Shown piece after piece: positions 34,635-47,553 of a stretch of 64,000 nucleotides of DNA (the stretch's first letter is position 1; the number at the start of each line of letters is the position of its first letter). The stretch is from Mactromeris polynyma (lineage: Eukaryota > Mollusca > Bivalvia > Venerida > Mactridae). The translations under genes were made by a program, and so were the position numbers. The notes beneath the pieces were generated by a model, which worked only from the letters and a program-made list of their open reading frames with translations, had not been told where the DNA came from and ran no database searches. The stretch covers positions 34,692,401 through 34,756,400 of the forward strand of contig JASFXZ010000004.1 of the NCBI GenBank assembly GCA_032209605.1, in the 5' to 3' direction.

Positions 34635-37049
34635 CTATTCTATGTTATACACAACACGCGCAGCCTCTTGCTTATAGTTCATCTTTGTGTGGAATATCTC
34701 ATGACATGGGAGAAAGCACATTGGTAAGTCACATTGCTGACACTTATAATTTGTCTGTTTTCTTTTCCATTGGGGATCAGTCCTTGAACTACACACCACA
34801 CAGTCTGGTTTGTACTTTGAATCCAAGAACTTTCCAACAAAGTGTCGTTGCGTAAGTCGATCCGGCTTGTCGGTTGACGGTCTACCTCTACGCACAATCT
34901 TACGTTGGAAATCCTTTAACAGTCCATTTACAACTAGTTCCCTAAACACTTTAGATGACACAGCATCAGCTCCAGCATCCTGACAGTAGACAGTGTACCC
35001 ATTTGTTAGAGCCACTTCCCTGGTTCTGTGGTAGACGGTAGCATACCACTTAGTACTTTTGTGTGGATATGCATAAGTTCCAAGTCGCTGATCCAGCAGG
35101 TCAACTCCCCCCATGTTCTGGTTGTAAACCTCTGCTATTACAGGCTTCTCAACACTTCTAAACCCCCCTTCAGTTAGTCTATTACGCACTCGTTTGTTCA
35201 AAGTATTGTTGGTTTCAGTTGTAGATAGAAAGTGCACGCGTTTTGTGTCATGCCAGGCACAAGCTACCATTCTGTTTCTACGCCTGAATACCGGGTGATC
35301 ACCTTTAGTCAAGGCCAGTCTCTGAGGGTGAATATCAGTGGGCATCCCTTTGCGACCAGCTTTAACGGTTCCAGTTGCTCCAATATTTCTGTTTATCAGT
35401 TCAAGGTAGAGGGACGGGGAAGTATAGTAATTGTCTGTGAATAATTTGTGCCCACGATTTTCAAATCCATTCAGAAGTTTCAAACAGATACTCTCTGTAA
35501 TGGTGAAACCATCCTCCAATTGTATCGAGCCTTTCCCAGTATATGTCATAAACTTCAAGGCGTATCCTGTCTTGCTCTCACATAACACATATTGTTTAAT
35601 GCCCCATTTATATGGTTTGGCCGGCAGATATTGACGAAAGCTAACACGTCCTTTGAACCGAATAATACTTTCATCTATGGACAGCTCACACTTCGGACCA
35701 TAAACTTCAAGGTACCTAGGTTCACAAATTTCCATAAGGGGTCTTATTTTCCAAAGTCTATCAAAGTTGGGACTTTCACGTTCAGGTCTTTCAATGTTAT
35801 TATCAGCAAAGTGTAAAAACGATGTCAATAGTTCATAACGGTTTCTGGGCATGATCTCACCGAAAGGTGTAGCCGTCAACCAAAACGTAGACCAGTATTC
35901 TTCAATGTCATTTTTCTGGCACATTCCCATACAAATTTGGAGAGCTATATATGCTTGTATTTCATGCTTGTCGGTATCCACCCATTTATGAAACCTGGAG
36001 CACCTCGGCAACTCAGCAGGGTTATCAAAGAATTGTTCAGCATATCTATTTGTCTCATTAGCGATAAGTTCAAATGCTTCATCAGGGAAGAATAGCTTGA
36101 AATAATGAACAGGATCATAGTCTGCTGTGTCAACAAGTACACCCTTTCTCCCTGAAAATACGGGTAACCAATCACTATCATAAGGGTCCATCCAATCATA
36201 TATATCCCATTCAAGATTACGTTCATTTACCGGTACAGGTTGATCTATATCAGGAATCAATTCTTCACCACCGTTATTTTCATTATGTCCTAGTTGTGGT
36301 TGTAGTATATTTCCACGACGATGTCCTGCCCGGCCACGATGCTGTGCTCCCCTGCCACGACACTGCACACCCCGACCTCGACGCTGTGCACCCCGACCAC
36401 GATTAGAAGTACCACGACCAGAATGTTGATTTTCCTTGTCATGCCGAGCTCTCGGATCTTGTACTTGAACAACTTCGGTTTCTGACTCTGCAAAATATAA
36501 TAAAAGCACATAAGTAAAAAGTTATATTCAATGTAGCATTCTAAACAATAAGTATCTGTTAGGGCAACATAATATACAAGTCTGCATGTATATACAATTA
36601 AAAATAGCTGATAATCTGGATCGGTGTAGCTGGTCTGTGCCAAGGCGTTCGCTGTTCAGCATAAACCGAACTTTGCTTCAATTGAATTACATTTCATTTA
36701 CACGACAGGAGTAACACTACTTATATACATCTTTGTTAAACCCATAACACATTTACTGCCTACTGGTGACAGTGAGCATACATAAGCTATACACTGCAGT
36801 CAATGTACCGAGAATATACTTTTTTTCAACATTTGTAATTTTTATTTCATAAATTTTTCGATCAATATCAACAAACATCGGATATTTAACATGATTTTAC
36901 GAACAAGAATCCCGTCTAGACAAAAAATAATTACCATCAGAGCTAGTTTCATCACTTTCCATCAACGGACCCTCGCTGTCACTGTCATTTGCGATCATTT
37001 CCACGACTTGATTGCAGGTATATCGACCCCTCCGTCTAGCGGCAGCCAT
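34635..37049 (-). CDS. piggyBac transposase, two exons
   Basis: Exon 1 is 37049-36935 (ATG, starting MAAARRRGRY, ending at a GTAATT donor). Exon 2 is 36487-34635 (acceptor TTTTGCAG). The phase-1 junction restores a Glu codon and gives 655 residues. After an RG-rich basic N-terminal stretch, the DDE_Tnp_1_7 domain carries the catalytic Asp residues at about 310 (SIDESIIRFKGR), 390 (LFTDNYYTS) and 501 (NQNMGGVDLLDQ). The C-terminus has a Cys-rich zinc-binding domain (CVVC...CQQCDLPMC...C..H). No stops or frameshifts are seen. This is the full usual length, and the element could be autonomous. Confidence 0.9.
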
Positions 37050-37297
37050 TTTGAATCAGGATCAATCGATCAAAAACTTTCAACAACTTTAAACGGCTAT
37101 AATTACGTTAATATTTGTGATTTTTTCTTCAATTAAATTGCAAAACTCTTTGACAGCCTCGTTCTGAATTTATTAGTCATTTCGCGGTGCGCATAATAAA
37201 TATACACTCGTGAAAATCACACTAAGGTTAAGCACCTACAAATGTCGACGAAAGTCGCCTATGGCGCTCGGCGTAGCTGTCGACTGGAGTCGCCTAC

Positions 37298-37310
37298 GGC
37301 GGCGAAAGGG
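37298..37310 (-). repeat. piggyBac terminal inverted repeat, right
   Basis: GGCGGCGAAAGGG, the exact complement of the left repeat, followed by TTAA. Confidence 0.9.
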
Positions 37311-37757
37311 TTAACTAAATAAAAGTTGTCATTGTCGTTGTTTGTTCAAACTTTTGCAAATTTATTGATAAATACATGCTCCTCCACCTCATACTTGTAC
37401 ACGGGTCTGTATTCACTCCTAGTCAAATAGTGCACCAAGTATGTTACATACATTTAGAAAGTATGTTACTGTTGTTATTATTACGTAAATCGTATCCACA
37501 CCTTGTGTATTACACATACTAAGTTGCATTACTTCTTGGATTGTTTTTCAATACGACCATACGAATATTAATTGTTTCATAGAGACAAGTTCATATAGAT
37601 AAAATATGGAACCGAGTTCAGAAAACAAAATGTAACATAGTCGTAGCGTAACCTAACACTTTATCTCGCACAACTACACCACAACATTTTCATTCACCCC
37701 ATCACGCACGCCGTACTTCGCAACACCACACCAAAGCTCACTGCACACATCTAGAAC

Positions 37758-38027
37758 GTCTCCCCTGGCCGAGTTGTTATGGCATCCGCATTTGGAGCGA
37801 CCGGTCGAAGGTACGAATCCCGGTAGTGGTCCGTTCTGACATGGCCGTTCGATGAGTCAGAGGCTAGTTTAATAATGGTTATCGTGTGCGCCTACCTGTA
37901 TGGTGCCTGGCATTAAAAGGATAATAATCGGGAAGTAAATGAGCTCAGAAGGTAGGTGTATCATAAGTCGGCCCTTTAAGAAGGATTGACGCTATAATAA
38001 AATAAACACTTTACTTATACTTTACAT
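37758..38027 (+). repeat. tRNA-derived SINE, copy B
   Basis: Diverged duplicate of 12090-12356 (box A CTGGCCGAGTTGTTATGGC, box B GGTACGAATCCC), inherited through the segmental duplication. Confidence 0.65.
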
Positions 38028-39240
38028 ATACTTACAAGCGACCACATCTTACATCACCACGATGGCAATACTCGTTACAATGGTCATTATCGTGATCAAA
38101 AGACATTAATTATATAAGTTTTGACACCAACCAGAAACTTATGACGTACTTTTGGCAACAAGGTTGTCAAAGACGTCATTTAGTTGGTAGCAGGAATATT
38201 GAAAATAAAACAATGGCTGTACTTATCAGAATAAATCGCCAAACTTCCAATTAAAATTGGATGTATACATTCTTCGCCTTCCTCATATCAGTTGGAAACA
38301 CACCGTTAAACATGAATACAGTAATGTATGACAATTGTAAGTGACTCGGTAAACATATGAAAATACCGCATGCTTAAGCCTGTGTAGGTTCTAACTCTGC
38401 GAGAATAGTTGGTAGACATGGTTTTTCTGTTCGTTACATATGTACGTAATTGATGATAGTTACGAAATGATATCAAATATTACCAAAACATATTAAAGTT
38501 TGCACAATATATAATAACGTCACGACATAATAAAATAATGGAATAATCAACGACATGATATAACAAATTATGCAAACATGTAAATATAAAACTCATGATC
38601 AACAATATACAATGGACACAATTAAATAAGTATGGGTGTAATATAAAGGATGTACAACACGTAATGAATTGTCTACATACTATACCAAATCTGTCAAAGG
38701 CACAGCATATCACGATATACGGACATAACATACATATGATTGCGCTACATGTGAATAACTTGACACATAATGTAACCAATCATAATTTAAGATGGTCATG
38801 ACTACAAACGACATTGTCAGATTTCTATTCTGGTGACTGTAAAAACATTTCGGTAACATAGAAATATAGTATATGCTGTAAATTTCACTTAATTAAAATC
38901 TTATTTACTTACGTTTTACAAATACATATATGATCTTATGTTTACCACAGCGAAGAAATATACACACTCAACACATCATACCATAATCCATAATTATGTG
39001 ACGTATAATTAACAAGAATTATAACATACGTATATCGTAATGATAATTGAGATTCCGATGAAATAGTTTGCTAAGACATAATGCGCATAAACATTAAGAA
39101 CATGGACGGAATAACGGAACGACTGACCCATGAACGGTCGGATAGCTGGAGCGGAAACCACATGCTTCACATTCTACGCATGCATACATTGTCTTTGAAA
39201 TAGCAATTTGTCCCAAGAAAAGCATCAACGTGTGCTCTAG
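38028..39240. other. Non-coding sequence, partly duplicated from copy A
   Basis: The first 490 bases match 12357-12850. The remainder is AT-rich, with overlapping short open frames on both strands and no recognisable gene. Confidence 0.45.
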
Positions 39241-39249
39241 ATTAACATC

Positions 39250-39430
39250 TCGAGAGAGAATAAGTTGCTACAGGGAAAGCCACATACATAAGCCAGTGTC
39301 TCTCCACACAGACCTCCGGAAAACAACAATCCATAAACAGTGCATAACACATAAGGAAAGCGAGGAGGCTCAAGGATACATAAGTAAGGGAGCAGAAGCG
39401 CAAGGAAACACAGTTGCTTTCGCAGGATTT
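39250..39430 (+). repeat. Dispersed repeat, GAGAATAAGTTGCTACAGGG family, copy 2
   Basis: Starts GAGAGAATAAGTTGCTACAG and continues with AAAGCCACATACATAAG, ACAACAATCC and GCGCAAGGAAACA segments shared with the copies at 3063 and 44797. Confidence 0.6.
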
Positions 39431-39489
39431 TTCAGTAAAGGTCGACAAAATGCGTCAAACATTTGGCATAATAGTTTTGGTGTAAGCTC

Positions 39490-40930
39490 ATGTTTTCTAA
39501 ATTGATTGTAAAACGTTTAAAGCTTTTCCTACCAAATATTCTTCATTTGAAGTAACAGATCCTGTGTAATTGAGAACCCAAGTTTTCAACAACCTCCAAA
39601 ATATTGCCACCATATTGTAAATGCCTCATTTGGATACATACCATCCCCTTTGTCTATTTCTGTTGTGTTTGCTGTCAAGCCCCATGTATTGCAATAAGCT
39701 TGTAGTAAATTTAGATTCATTGGAAATTCATGTGGAGATTTACAAACAAATACCACATCGTCAGCAAATAATAATACAATAAGTACAATGTCATCAATTT
39801 CTAAACCAGTATCAACATTTCCCTGTAAATACAATTCCAATTATTCAACAAACAAGGAAAATAACATCGATGACATAATCTCACCTTGTCTCAATCCAAT
39901 ACTCATAACAGTTACGAACATAATATTTTACTTAGTTATACATATTTTTAACAATTCGTAAGTATTTCCCGATGATAACATTTCTATTTAATTTTAGCCA
40001 TAGTCCGTTTCTATATATAATATCGAAACATTTACATAAATTAACAAATGCACCATATACATATATAAATAGTGCATCTATCGTACACCGACTCTTTCGA
40101 AACGAACTGTTCATCACATATAACATAGTTCGTTTGACAAAACTATGATTCAATATGTTTGTGAAAAGTTTCGCTAAACAACTAGCTTGTGTTATACCCC
40201 TATAATGAATTACATTACTTACTATAATACCCTAGGACCATTTCTCGGGGAAAACACCATAATCCAATATTGCATTGATATATCACACAAGTGCGACGAT
40301 GATATGTCGACACCCAATTAAATGCTCGTTTAAAATAAAATCACTTTCAGCAGACTTTTGTTTTTTAAGACACTTAACGGCTTACATAATTTCTTTTACC
40401 GTAATACGCTCGTTCAATTCAGGATAAGAAGAATCAAAACTATTAAAATCATGCAATGAGCAAAAATCCTCAGTATCTTGATTATCACACGGCAATATAA
40501 CAGAGCATAATACAGAAAATAGTCTTGTCTAAAGACATATTTTTACTGACTGACGTTTCTTTTTTCGACATAATTTTTTATACACCTTTTTGTTTTTACA
40601 AACTTGCTCTCTATTAAATCCAGATTTTGATCAGTTAAATACTTTCAAACTTTCAGTATACTTACATTTTACTTGGACACATTCCAAATCAAACCACTGG
40701 GCGTTTTTAACAATCGATTTATTCATAAATCCGGGATTTGTATTAACAGGTTGACCATTCGTTTTCGGAAACAAGGATCCACAACAGTTCGCAACGTCGG
40801 TAAAACCGTACAATACATCATTTACAGAAAACCTTAACTCAAACTGAATATTTTCGGTCTAGTTTTTTAATTCCGGTAATTTGGAGACAACAACGTTTAA
40901 GTTCGCGTTAAGTTGCTTTTGTTTCTGAGC
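39490..40930 (-). pseudogene. Degraded non-LTR retrotransposon (LINE) reverse transcriptase
   Basis: Minus-strand frames give, in order, the post-endonuclease linker (NPGFMNKSIVKNAQWFDLEC at about 40700), RT motifs (CTIDALFIYVYGAFVNLCK and NGLWLKLNRNVIIGK at about 39950-40110), a degraded LRQGEIMSSMLFSLFVE motif, and the catalytic FADD (VLLFADDVVFVCKS at about 39770). Stops and frameshifts separate the parts. The linker is shared with 13395-13770, so the insertion predates the segmental duplication. Confidence 0.75.
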
Positions 40931-41416
40931 TGTAAATTTATATCACAAGGTCAGTCAATACTGACATTACTTAGGAGCATCAATCCCGAGTTTACAAAGA
41001 ACTTTGGTCGGACCACTTACGATGATGTCATGAAAACGAAATTCAGTGACGTCATTAATCATGAAATCGTTGATATGTTAAACTTATGGCACGTAGAAAC
41101 TACAAGTGTAGTAGAAGCCAAGTCAAAAGAATACAAATATTGCGAAGTATGCAGTTTATCGAGCATATTAGTAATGCGATGTTACAACATTTATGTTGTT
41201 ATTCTTGTGACGGCTCAGGAAATATTTAGCAACGAGCTCCCGGTAGTTGTTCGGTGCGGTAACATATTTGAATGTTTTGTTTTATTTAGAAAGCTCGTTT
41301 TCATTTACAGGCTTGAAAGGTTGAGTTGAATTCGCTCTTACACAAAGATGAGTTACGTACATGAATGAATATGGGTTCAGAACATATATACGCTATCAGC
41401 GGCGTGTATACTATTA

Positions 41417-41554
41417 GTTATACAGGTTGTTGACAGGGTATATGGGGGAATATAACCAGTTTGTGTGCCATATAACCCGAGGCGTTAGCCGAGGGTTATA
41501 TGAATCGCAGACTGGTTATATTCCTCCATATACCCTGTCAACAACCTGTATAAC
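41417..41554. repeat. Foldback element with 44-bp arms and a nested palindrome
   Basis: The arms 41417-41460 and 41511-41554 are inverted complements with few mismatches, running from GTTATACAGGTTGTTGACAG to AATATAACCAGT. Inside lies a second palindrome, CATATAACCC...GGGTTATATG (about 41469-41501). Single half-arms occur at about 2256, 8655 and 31082. It looks like a non-autonomous foldback or MITE-type repeat. Confidence 0.7.
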
Positions 41555-41559
41555 GAATT

Positions 41560-42490
41560 TATAATACTGCAATTCCATGTTTTCATACGAATTTAGTTGC
41601 CTAGCTCTCTATATCTAATAATTAGATCTGTGTATTTTTGGTGTTTTTGGTTAATAAAATTGTTTAGAGTATTTTAGTTTTGTAAAATATCAGTTATTAA
41701 AACGTATTCCTTTAAAAATATATCGGGAATTACTTGTTGTAGATCAAATTTCTTTTATTTCACTCACACGTTATAATGCCTGAAAATTAATTGCATTACC
41801 CCGTAAGGTACCTCAATACACATGGTTAAGCGCGCGCTTGCACTCTAATTTTTATTTTCAAGCGTCTGATCTCATGGACTTAATCGAACTGAATTTGGCT
41901 CAAACCTTAAAAAATCTATCGTTTTGAATAATAATACTAGCACACATGTACTCTGTTCAATATTTATTGAATCATGTGTGAAAATCAATTGTCAATTTCT
42001 AGTAACTTGCGGATATCAAGAGATGAAAGTTTTCGAGTCGAGCTGTCAGCGAAAATTGTCGCGAGGCGCATGAAGGGAAAAACGTCATATACCCTGTCAG
42101 CGCCGTGTATATAAAATCCTATACGCGAGCCTTTAACCAATGAAATTACTGGATTTTTCTTTGCAGTATTATAAATAATGATATACGCGAGCTTTTAACC
42201 GATGAGTAAATGGGTTTTTATTTGCAGTATTACAGATCAAGTTATAAAAGTGATAAAATGTATGTTGAAATTCGTCCAATATGTTTGAAGTTGTCACATT
42301 ATAAATTATGTTGGAAACAGTTCCTTGTTGTGTATCCCAAACTATTCAAGGGAAACAGCCAATGTACAATCTGTAGCTAGGTATAATATTGCAAGTTTTC
42401 TCCCTTAATTTAAGCTGTATGTGCAAATGCGGCAAATATAGGTGAAGTAGTCACAGCATAATGTATTGACACAATCAATAATCCCAATAT
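41560..42490 (+). repeat. Fourth, exonless partial copy of the lectin upstream region
   Basis: It contains diverged versions of the GGTACCTCTATACACATGGTTAAGCG, TTTTCAAGCG, GACTTGTGTATAAAGAACAATTG and GCGGCAAATATGTGTGAAGT segments found just upstream of the lectin exons in A and B. It stops about where the exon acceptor would be, and no FTP exon follows. Within it 42119-42240 is a two-copy tandem of about 62 bp with TATACGCGAGC. Confidence 0.55.
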
Positions 42491-43066
42491 ACTGCAATAA
42501 TAATACAACACAAGTACTGAGTACTTCCATTAATTGTAATTGATATAAATTAACTTGATTATTAATAACATATATCTTAGAAGTCGATTATATTTTGTAC
42601 ACTTTCCATAAGTAAAACGATAGCTACGAGTGACTATTTATGAATTATGATCTGAAGTAGTATAATTGAATCCAAGCGACTGGTATTGTAGTCGACTCAA
42701 CTGAAAATATACCGTTTTATTTAACGCAAGACCGTTGTATATGTGTGTGATCTCCTGAGTCATTATCTCGACCGGATATGTCGTTGAGAAAATGAATAAT
42801 TGGACGACTCGCTTACGTCACAGTATATAAATGTGTACATTGAATACCTTAATTCGTTAAATCGCTATGGAACTACTTCGAGTAATTAAGTCTGCTTACC
42901 GTGTCGTTTTTGTGTAATGTGTTCTTTAAATTAAGATGTTATAGTGAAAATGAATGAATATTGTATAAAAAGTTCCTCGTTGTGTATCCCAACGAGTTTA
43001 AGGGAAACACTTTTTGTACCATCTGTATAATTATACAAGTTTTCTCCCTTGATTTACACTGTTCCT
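42318..43066 (+). repeat. Pair of about 100-bp direct repeats (42318-42425 and 42969-43066)
   Basis: Both share GTTCCT-GTTGTGTATCCCAA, AAGGGAAACA and CAAGTTTTCTCCCTT-ATTTA segments. The intervening sequence is AT-rich with no gene. Confidence 0.55.
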
Positions 43067-44796
43067 TGTACAAACACATGAACATTTGAAGTATAATTTA
43101 TGCATCCATCATTCGAAGAATTACAAAGGGGCATATTGTGTTACCCCTGTCCGACCGTGTGAGAATTTATTTCCGGACACTAAACCAAATGTAATACTTC
43201 GTACAGAATGAATATTTATCAATGTCCACATCATTTGAGAGCAAGTCACGTTGTTTTTTTGTTGTGACGTCACGCGCGTGAGTTGTTTTTACACTAGTGA
43301 ATTATCGAACATAATTCATGGATGCTATTACCACTGTATTCTACACCTTTTGTAATGTTACAAAAACTCAGCAGTACTTCCATTTGTGATAGTAGTAAGA
43401 CTGTTATTAATGCGAGTAGCAAACTTGTGCCCCTTAATTGTATGTTCATATTTATATTGTCAAATACGGAATGCGAATCATGAACGGTTATAACAATAAG
43501 GATTCGAAACGTCCAAACTTTGAGCTAAGTTAACCGGCTGCCGATGTAGTATATTGCACAAGAGAGTGTTCCCAAACATATAATTTGTATCTTTGCCCGT
43601 CTCTATACGAAACAATATGGAAATAATGTTTGTATTCGTACGAGAAAACGCCGATGTTATTCAAATTTATTGTGATATTGACTGAACGGCGGCTTGGAGT
43701 AGCTGTAAAATGTCTGGAATGAATAGGTCTGATGCACAAGGTAGTAATTGTTTCAAACACCAGTCACATTTCTGTCTGTACGAGCTTTGAGTTAAACACA
43801 CTTTTGCATACAATTATGATAAATAACACTGTTTTATTTGCAATAATGTAAAGGTCGCACATATTCAAAACCGGACCTGTGACTCGGTGGTAGAGCCTTG
43901 GGTATTACACCATTATGATTAGCTCTGATTAACTTGATGCAAGGTTACTATTGCTCGTTGTGATGATTGCTCTATTTATATGCCCCCTTCCCGCCATTCA
44001 AGGATTGGTGAAGGGGCATAAAGTGTTATCCCTGTCCGTCCATTAGTTTGTCCGTCCGTTCTTGCAAAACATGGTTTTCGAATAAAAACTCTTGAAAGGA
44101 TGGGTGGATTCAATTCATACTGGGCACATAAGTAAAGGATAATAAAATACAGGTCAAATCCGATGTCGGTTATACCTCACCGTATTTATATGATGTATTG
44201 CCGCTCTTTCGACATAAAAATTGGTTTCCAATCATTAACTAAATTCCTATTGGGTGCATACGCACATAATACTACAATACAGGTCCAGTATGATTTCAGT
44301 TAAAATTTGCCAATTTTGTTTTATACTTAAACAAGTTTTTTTTCAATTAATGTTACTTCAGAATTGTTTGGACTTAACAAACAAAGTATTTGCATTGTAC
44401 TGAAAATCGCATAGCGGGTACAACCGTGTCCTATGGACATATCTTGGTTATAACTATTTCCAAACTATAGAATGTTTCTTGAATGAAAACATACACTATG
44501 CTACATGTTCGAAATGCATCAAACAATTTCATTATTTGACTATATGACGAATCATTTACACCATATTAACCATAGTAAAACATTCTGGAATTAATTTAAA
44601 CGAAGGTAATTCACAGCGTTCGAATGATACAAGAAAGTACAATACATTCTATATGTTCGACTTTCAAAATTACCAAAAAAACGAGCAGGCAATGCCATAT
44701 ACAATGTGTACATTCTCAAGACGCATTATTTGTCTTTCTTCCAAACTTCTTAACATCTTTGTTCAGATGATTCGTATTTGCAAACCGTGTGTAGAA
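43067..44796. other. Non-coding sequence with a CCCTGTCCG repeat
   Basis: At 43977-44020 the motif ATGCCCCCTTC is answered by GAAGGGGCAT, a 10-11-bp stem. It is followed by GTGTTATCCCTGTCCGTCC. A related GGGGCATATTGTGTTACCCC-type segment is at about 43130-43155. This is a dispersed non-coding repeat; I see no gene. Confidence 0.45.
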
Positions 44797-45010
44797 GAGA
44801 GAATAAGTTGCTACAGGGAATGCCACATACACAAGACAATGCCTCCTAAACTTCGGGAAAACAACAGTCCGCAAAACATTAGGCAATGGGGATATTCACG
44901 TGTAAATACGCAATCGAATGGGGGCGCACGGAATGGCCTTGTCGACCATAAAGGACAACTAAGGATAATTATGGACAAACAGGGGAGCGTAATGTATTTA
45001 ATAACATTAA
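44797..45010 (+). repeat. Dispersed repeat, GAGAATAAGTTGCTACAGGG family, copy 3
   Basis: Shares GAGAGAATAAGTTGCTACAG at its start and GGGGCGCACGGAATGGCC plus GGACAAACAGGG near its end with the copy at 3063-3260. The whole unit is therefore about 200 bp. Confidence 0.65.
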
Positions 45011-45374
45011 AACTTTAACGAGTGAAATAATTACAACGAAGGGAAAACGGAATTTAACATCCATCAATACATAAATAGAAATAATACCCATACGGCGACT
45101 CACAGCCTTGGAACTGTTAACAAAAATACTTGGGATCTAAATCAACTTAACAACTACAGTGACTAACCTCACATTCAATCGCTATTTGGTCATTGATTTC
45201 GAACATACACATACAAAATGACTGAGTAGGCAGTAACTAATCATTAAAAACAATAAACCATTACGTACATAACAACAAACACACTGTTTATCATCCAACA
45301 CGAAGAAACAAACAGACTCAGAAGAATGAAAAATTAGTTGCTTTCAAATTGATAAAATAACCTACGGGGTTTAC

Positions 45375-45575
45375 CAGATCACTACATTGGTGGATGGGTA
45401 AAGCGTCAGACTCCTGATCCGAATAATATAGGTTAGAATCTCGTCTCTGGCGATCCCAGAATTAGGCCTGAGTACTGGTGTTTAACCCATGTAGTAGTAA
45501 TTCAGTTGGGTTTACCTGCAAGTTGTGATAACTTGATTAACAATCTATGTGAATCACTATAAAACTAAAACTTGA
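45375..45575 (+). repeat. tRNA-derived SINE-like sequence
   Basis: Box A-like TTGGTGGATGGGTAAAGCG and box B-like GGTTAGAATCTCG about 40 bp apart, then an unrelated body (TAGTAATTCAGTTGGGTTTACC, about 45489). It lacks the pairing expected of a functional tRNA. Confidence 0.45.
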
Positions 45576-45924
45576 TTGCTTTCTAATTTATGTTATAATG
45601 TGATTAAGAAATAAAACAAATAACTTCATTTACAAGGACTGCGAAATAAATCAAATACTTGAACACGGCTTTTCAAATGAGTTGATCAATAATATATTAT
45701 CATAACAAATGTTATTTCTTTTCGTGCTGTTTTTAAATAATTACGAAGACACAATGGTCTCGTGTTTCCAACGATAGTTTTCTAAAAATAGACCTTAACT
45801 TACTAATGATCCAAAACAATGTTGATACCACGCTGATATATATATACTTCGACTTCCATATACTTGTAATTCATATCCCTAAATATATTTGTCTAACCCG
45901 TTTTCTGTAGTTTAGATCTGAGTA

Positions 45925-46145
45925 TTGAGGAAGGATTAAGTTGTTACGGGGAACACCACATTCGCGATATGACATATTTCTCCCCATACAGATCCCATAG
46001 AATGATCAGCGTACAAATATTAGAAGCTCGTGATATGTAAAAGGATGTAGCAATATGGAACTGTCTGATTATCTGAAACAATGATTGGAGACAAAAAGGA
46101 GGAAGCTCGGAAAGCCAGTTGGCCACGGACAGAAAGGGGAATGAA
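45925..46145 (+). repeat. Dispersed repeat, GAGAATAAGTTGCTACAGGG family, copy 4 (diverged)
   Basis: Starts GAGGAAGGATTAAGTTGTTACGGGGAACACCACAT, a mutated form of the family head. The body is only weakly similar to the other copies. Confidence 0.45.
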
Positions 46146-46727
46146 CACATGAACTAAAATGTCATGTCAGACCAAGGAGTTCTGTGAGGGGAAAGGGGAA
46201 CATAGTACTTATCTTAAACACAAAGGACAACATAACTCACATAGCGATTTACGGCATTGGAACCGTTAGTAACCTGTTTTTGGTAATTAATTTCAAACTT
46301 ACGAGGCTTGTTCGGAAACTAGTGAAACCACATAAATTACAAGGGAAATGAAGGAGATGCTAGAATATTATAGCAAGAATTATTGAGCTTGAATGCTCCT
46401 TAAATACAAACGTTCAATGGGTTGACATGACTATATTGATACAGGGTGTGTCGGAAGTGGAACACGCGTTAGACTAGATGATACCGACGCTATGATCGCG
46501 AAGTCCTGCGAACGCCGTTGAACATAAGACGCGCATTCAGTTAATCATGCATTCACTCAAAGAAAACAATCATGAAACCATATCGTTATTAGTGAATAGC
46601 TTATACATACACATGCTATACAATGTTTTTAATTATTGATATTCGAGCGAACATTAATTAGTATAAGTAGTGTAAGTACAACTGTAAATGACCAACGAAA
46701 TATATAACATTGTAAAAAAACACCTAC

Positions 46728-46810
46728 CTCCCGATAGTCTCGAACTCGGACCCAAAAAGCTTAATTAGCATTGTAAGGCGCGGACTCGCTACCATCTGAG
46801 CTATCACGGC
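46728..46810 (-). repeat. tRNA-like sequence, probably a pseudogene
   Basis: The minus strand has box A TAGCTCAGATGGTAGCG and box B GAGTTCGAGAC about 45 bp apart. The acceptor-stem ends (CCGTGAT and ATCGGGA) pair imperfectly. Two other tRNA-like units lie within 1.4 kb. Confidence 0.4.
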
Positions 46811-47065
46811 TGTTAGTTTAATTAATTCAATATCACAATGACTAGTTTTGCTTGTTATTTGATTTACCTATTTTGATCAATAAAGGTGGTCAAACCATGT
46901 AAACATTGCATGACGTCACTCTCAACTTATCGTGGTATACAAGTCCGCCCAGGATAAGTTGTTGTTCATAAACATTAGACAGACAAGTTCAATGTACACA
47001 AATAGGGGTGTCATACAATAGTGATAACATCTATTAAACTGTTACTCACTCATCGAATAACGAAT

Positions 47066-47153
47066 CGGGGATAGTCGAGCGGTAATATATGGCAATGTGC
47101 AGCACACAGATAAGTAGAAATTTCGTTCCGGGTTCGAATACTCGCGGCGACTT
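47066..47153 (+). repeat. tRNA-like sequence, probably a pseudogene
   Basis: Box A-like ATAGTCGAGCGGTAATA and box B-like GGGTTCGAATACT. The acceptor stem does not pair convincingly. Confidence 0.35.
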
Positions 47154-47553
47154 AAATTTTTGCAGCTGTTATGCAAGTACCCTTGCTTTTTTTCAAGAAA
47201 ATTGTACTCTTCTGGACTATCATGTGTCATGATACATGTGTTTTATTTCAATAATACTAATCACGATGGCAACTTTGTACAAAACCAATGTTCAGCCATA
47301 ATCAGGCGATGCTCAAAAATCATGAATAATGTTTTACATGTTAAATAATATAATGAAGCTACATGAAACATAAAGTATGTGAATATATGATATGTTTCAA
47401 TATACAAATTTAGGAATTTTCATTCAATTTTGTTAATTTTGTATGCTTTCGTGTTTTTCTTATATTGACAGATGTGTCAGAAGGAGAAGCAACAGCAGCA
47501 GCTTGAAGTATCACTCTCAGCACCAGTCCGTAGAGTAGCAGCGTTGACCGGTG

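Larger units (their letters stand above)
34225..37310 (-). mobile_element. Apparently intact piggyBac element
   Basis: Flanked by TTAA target duplications (34221-34224 and 37311-37314). It has 13-bp perfect terminal inverted repeats CCCTTTCGCCGCC. The 3' end also has subterminal direct repeats of GTCGCCTAYGGCG type (about 37254-37305). The 3086-bp element carries a full two-exon transposase. The homologous unoccupied site is visible in copy A near 11780. TTAA target choice with precise ends is diagnostic of the family. Confidence 0.93.

Noticed and set aside
38480..38801. 99-codon Cys-rich minus-strand frame with an antisense partner
   Set aside because: AT-rich sequence giving Cys, Ile and Phe codons; no domain, no splice context and no conservation in copy A.
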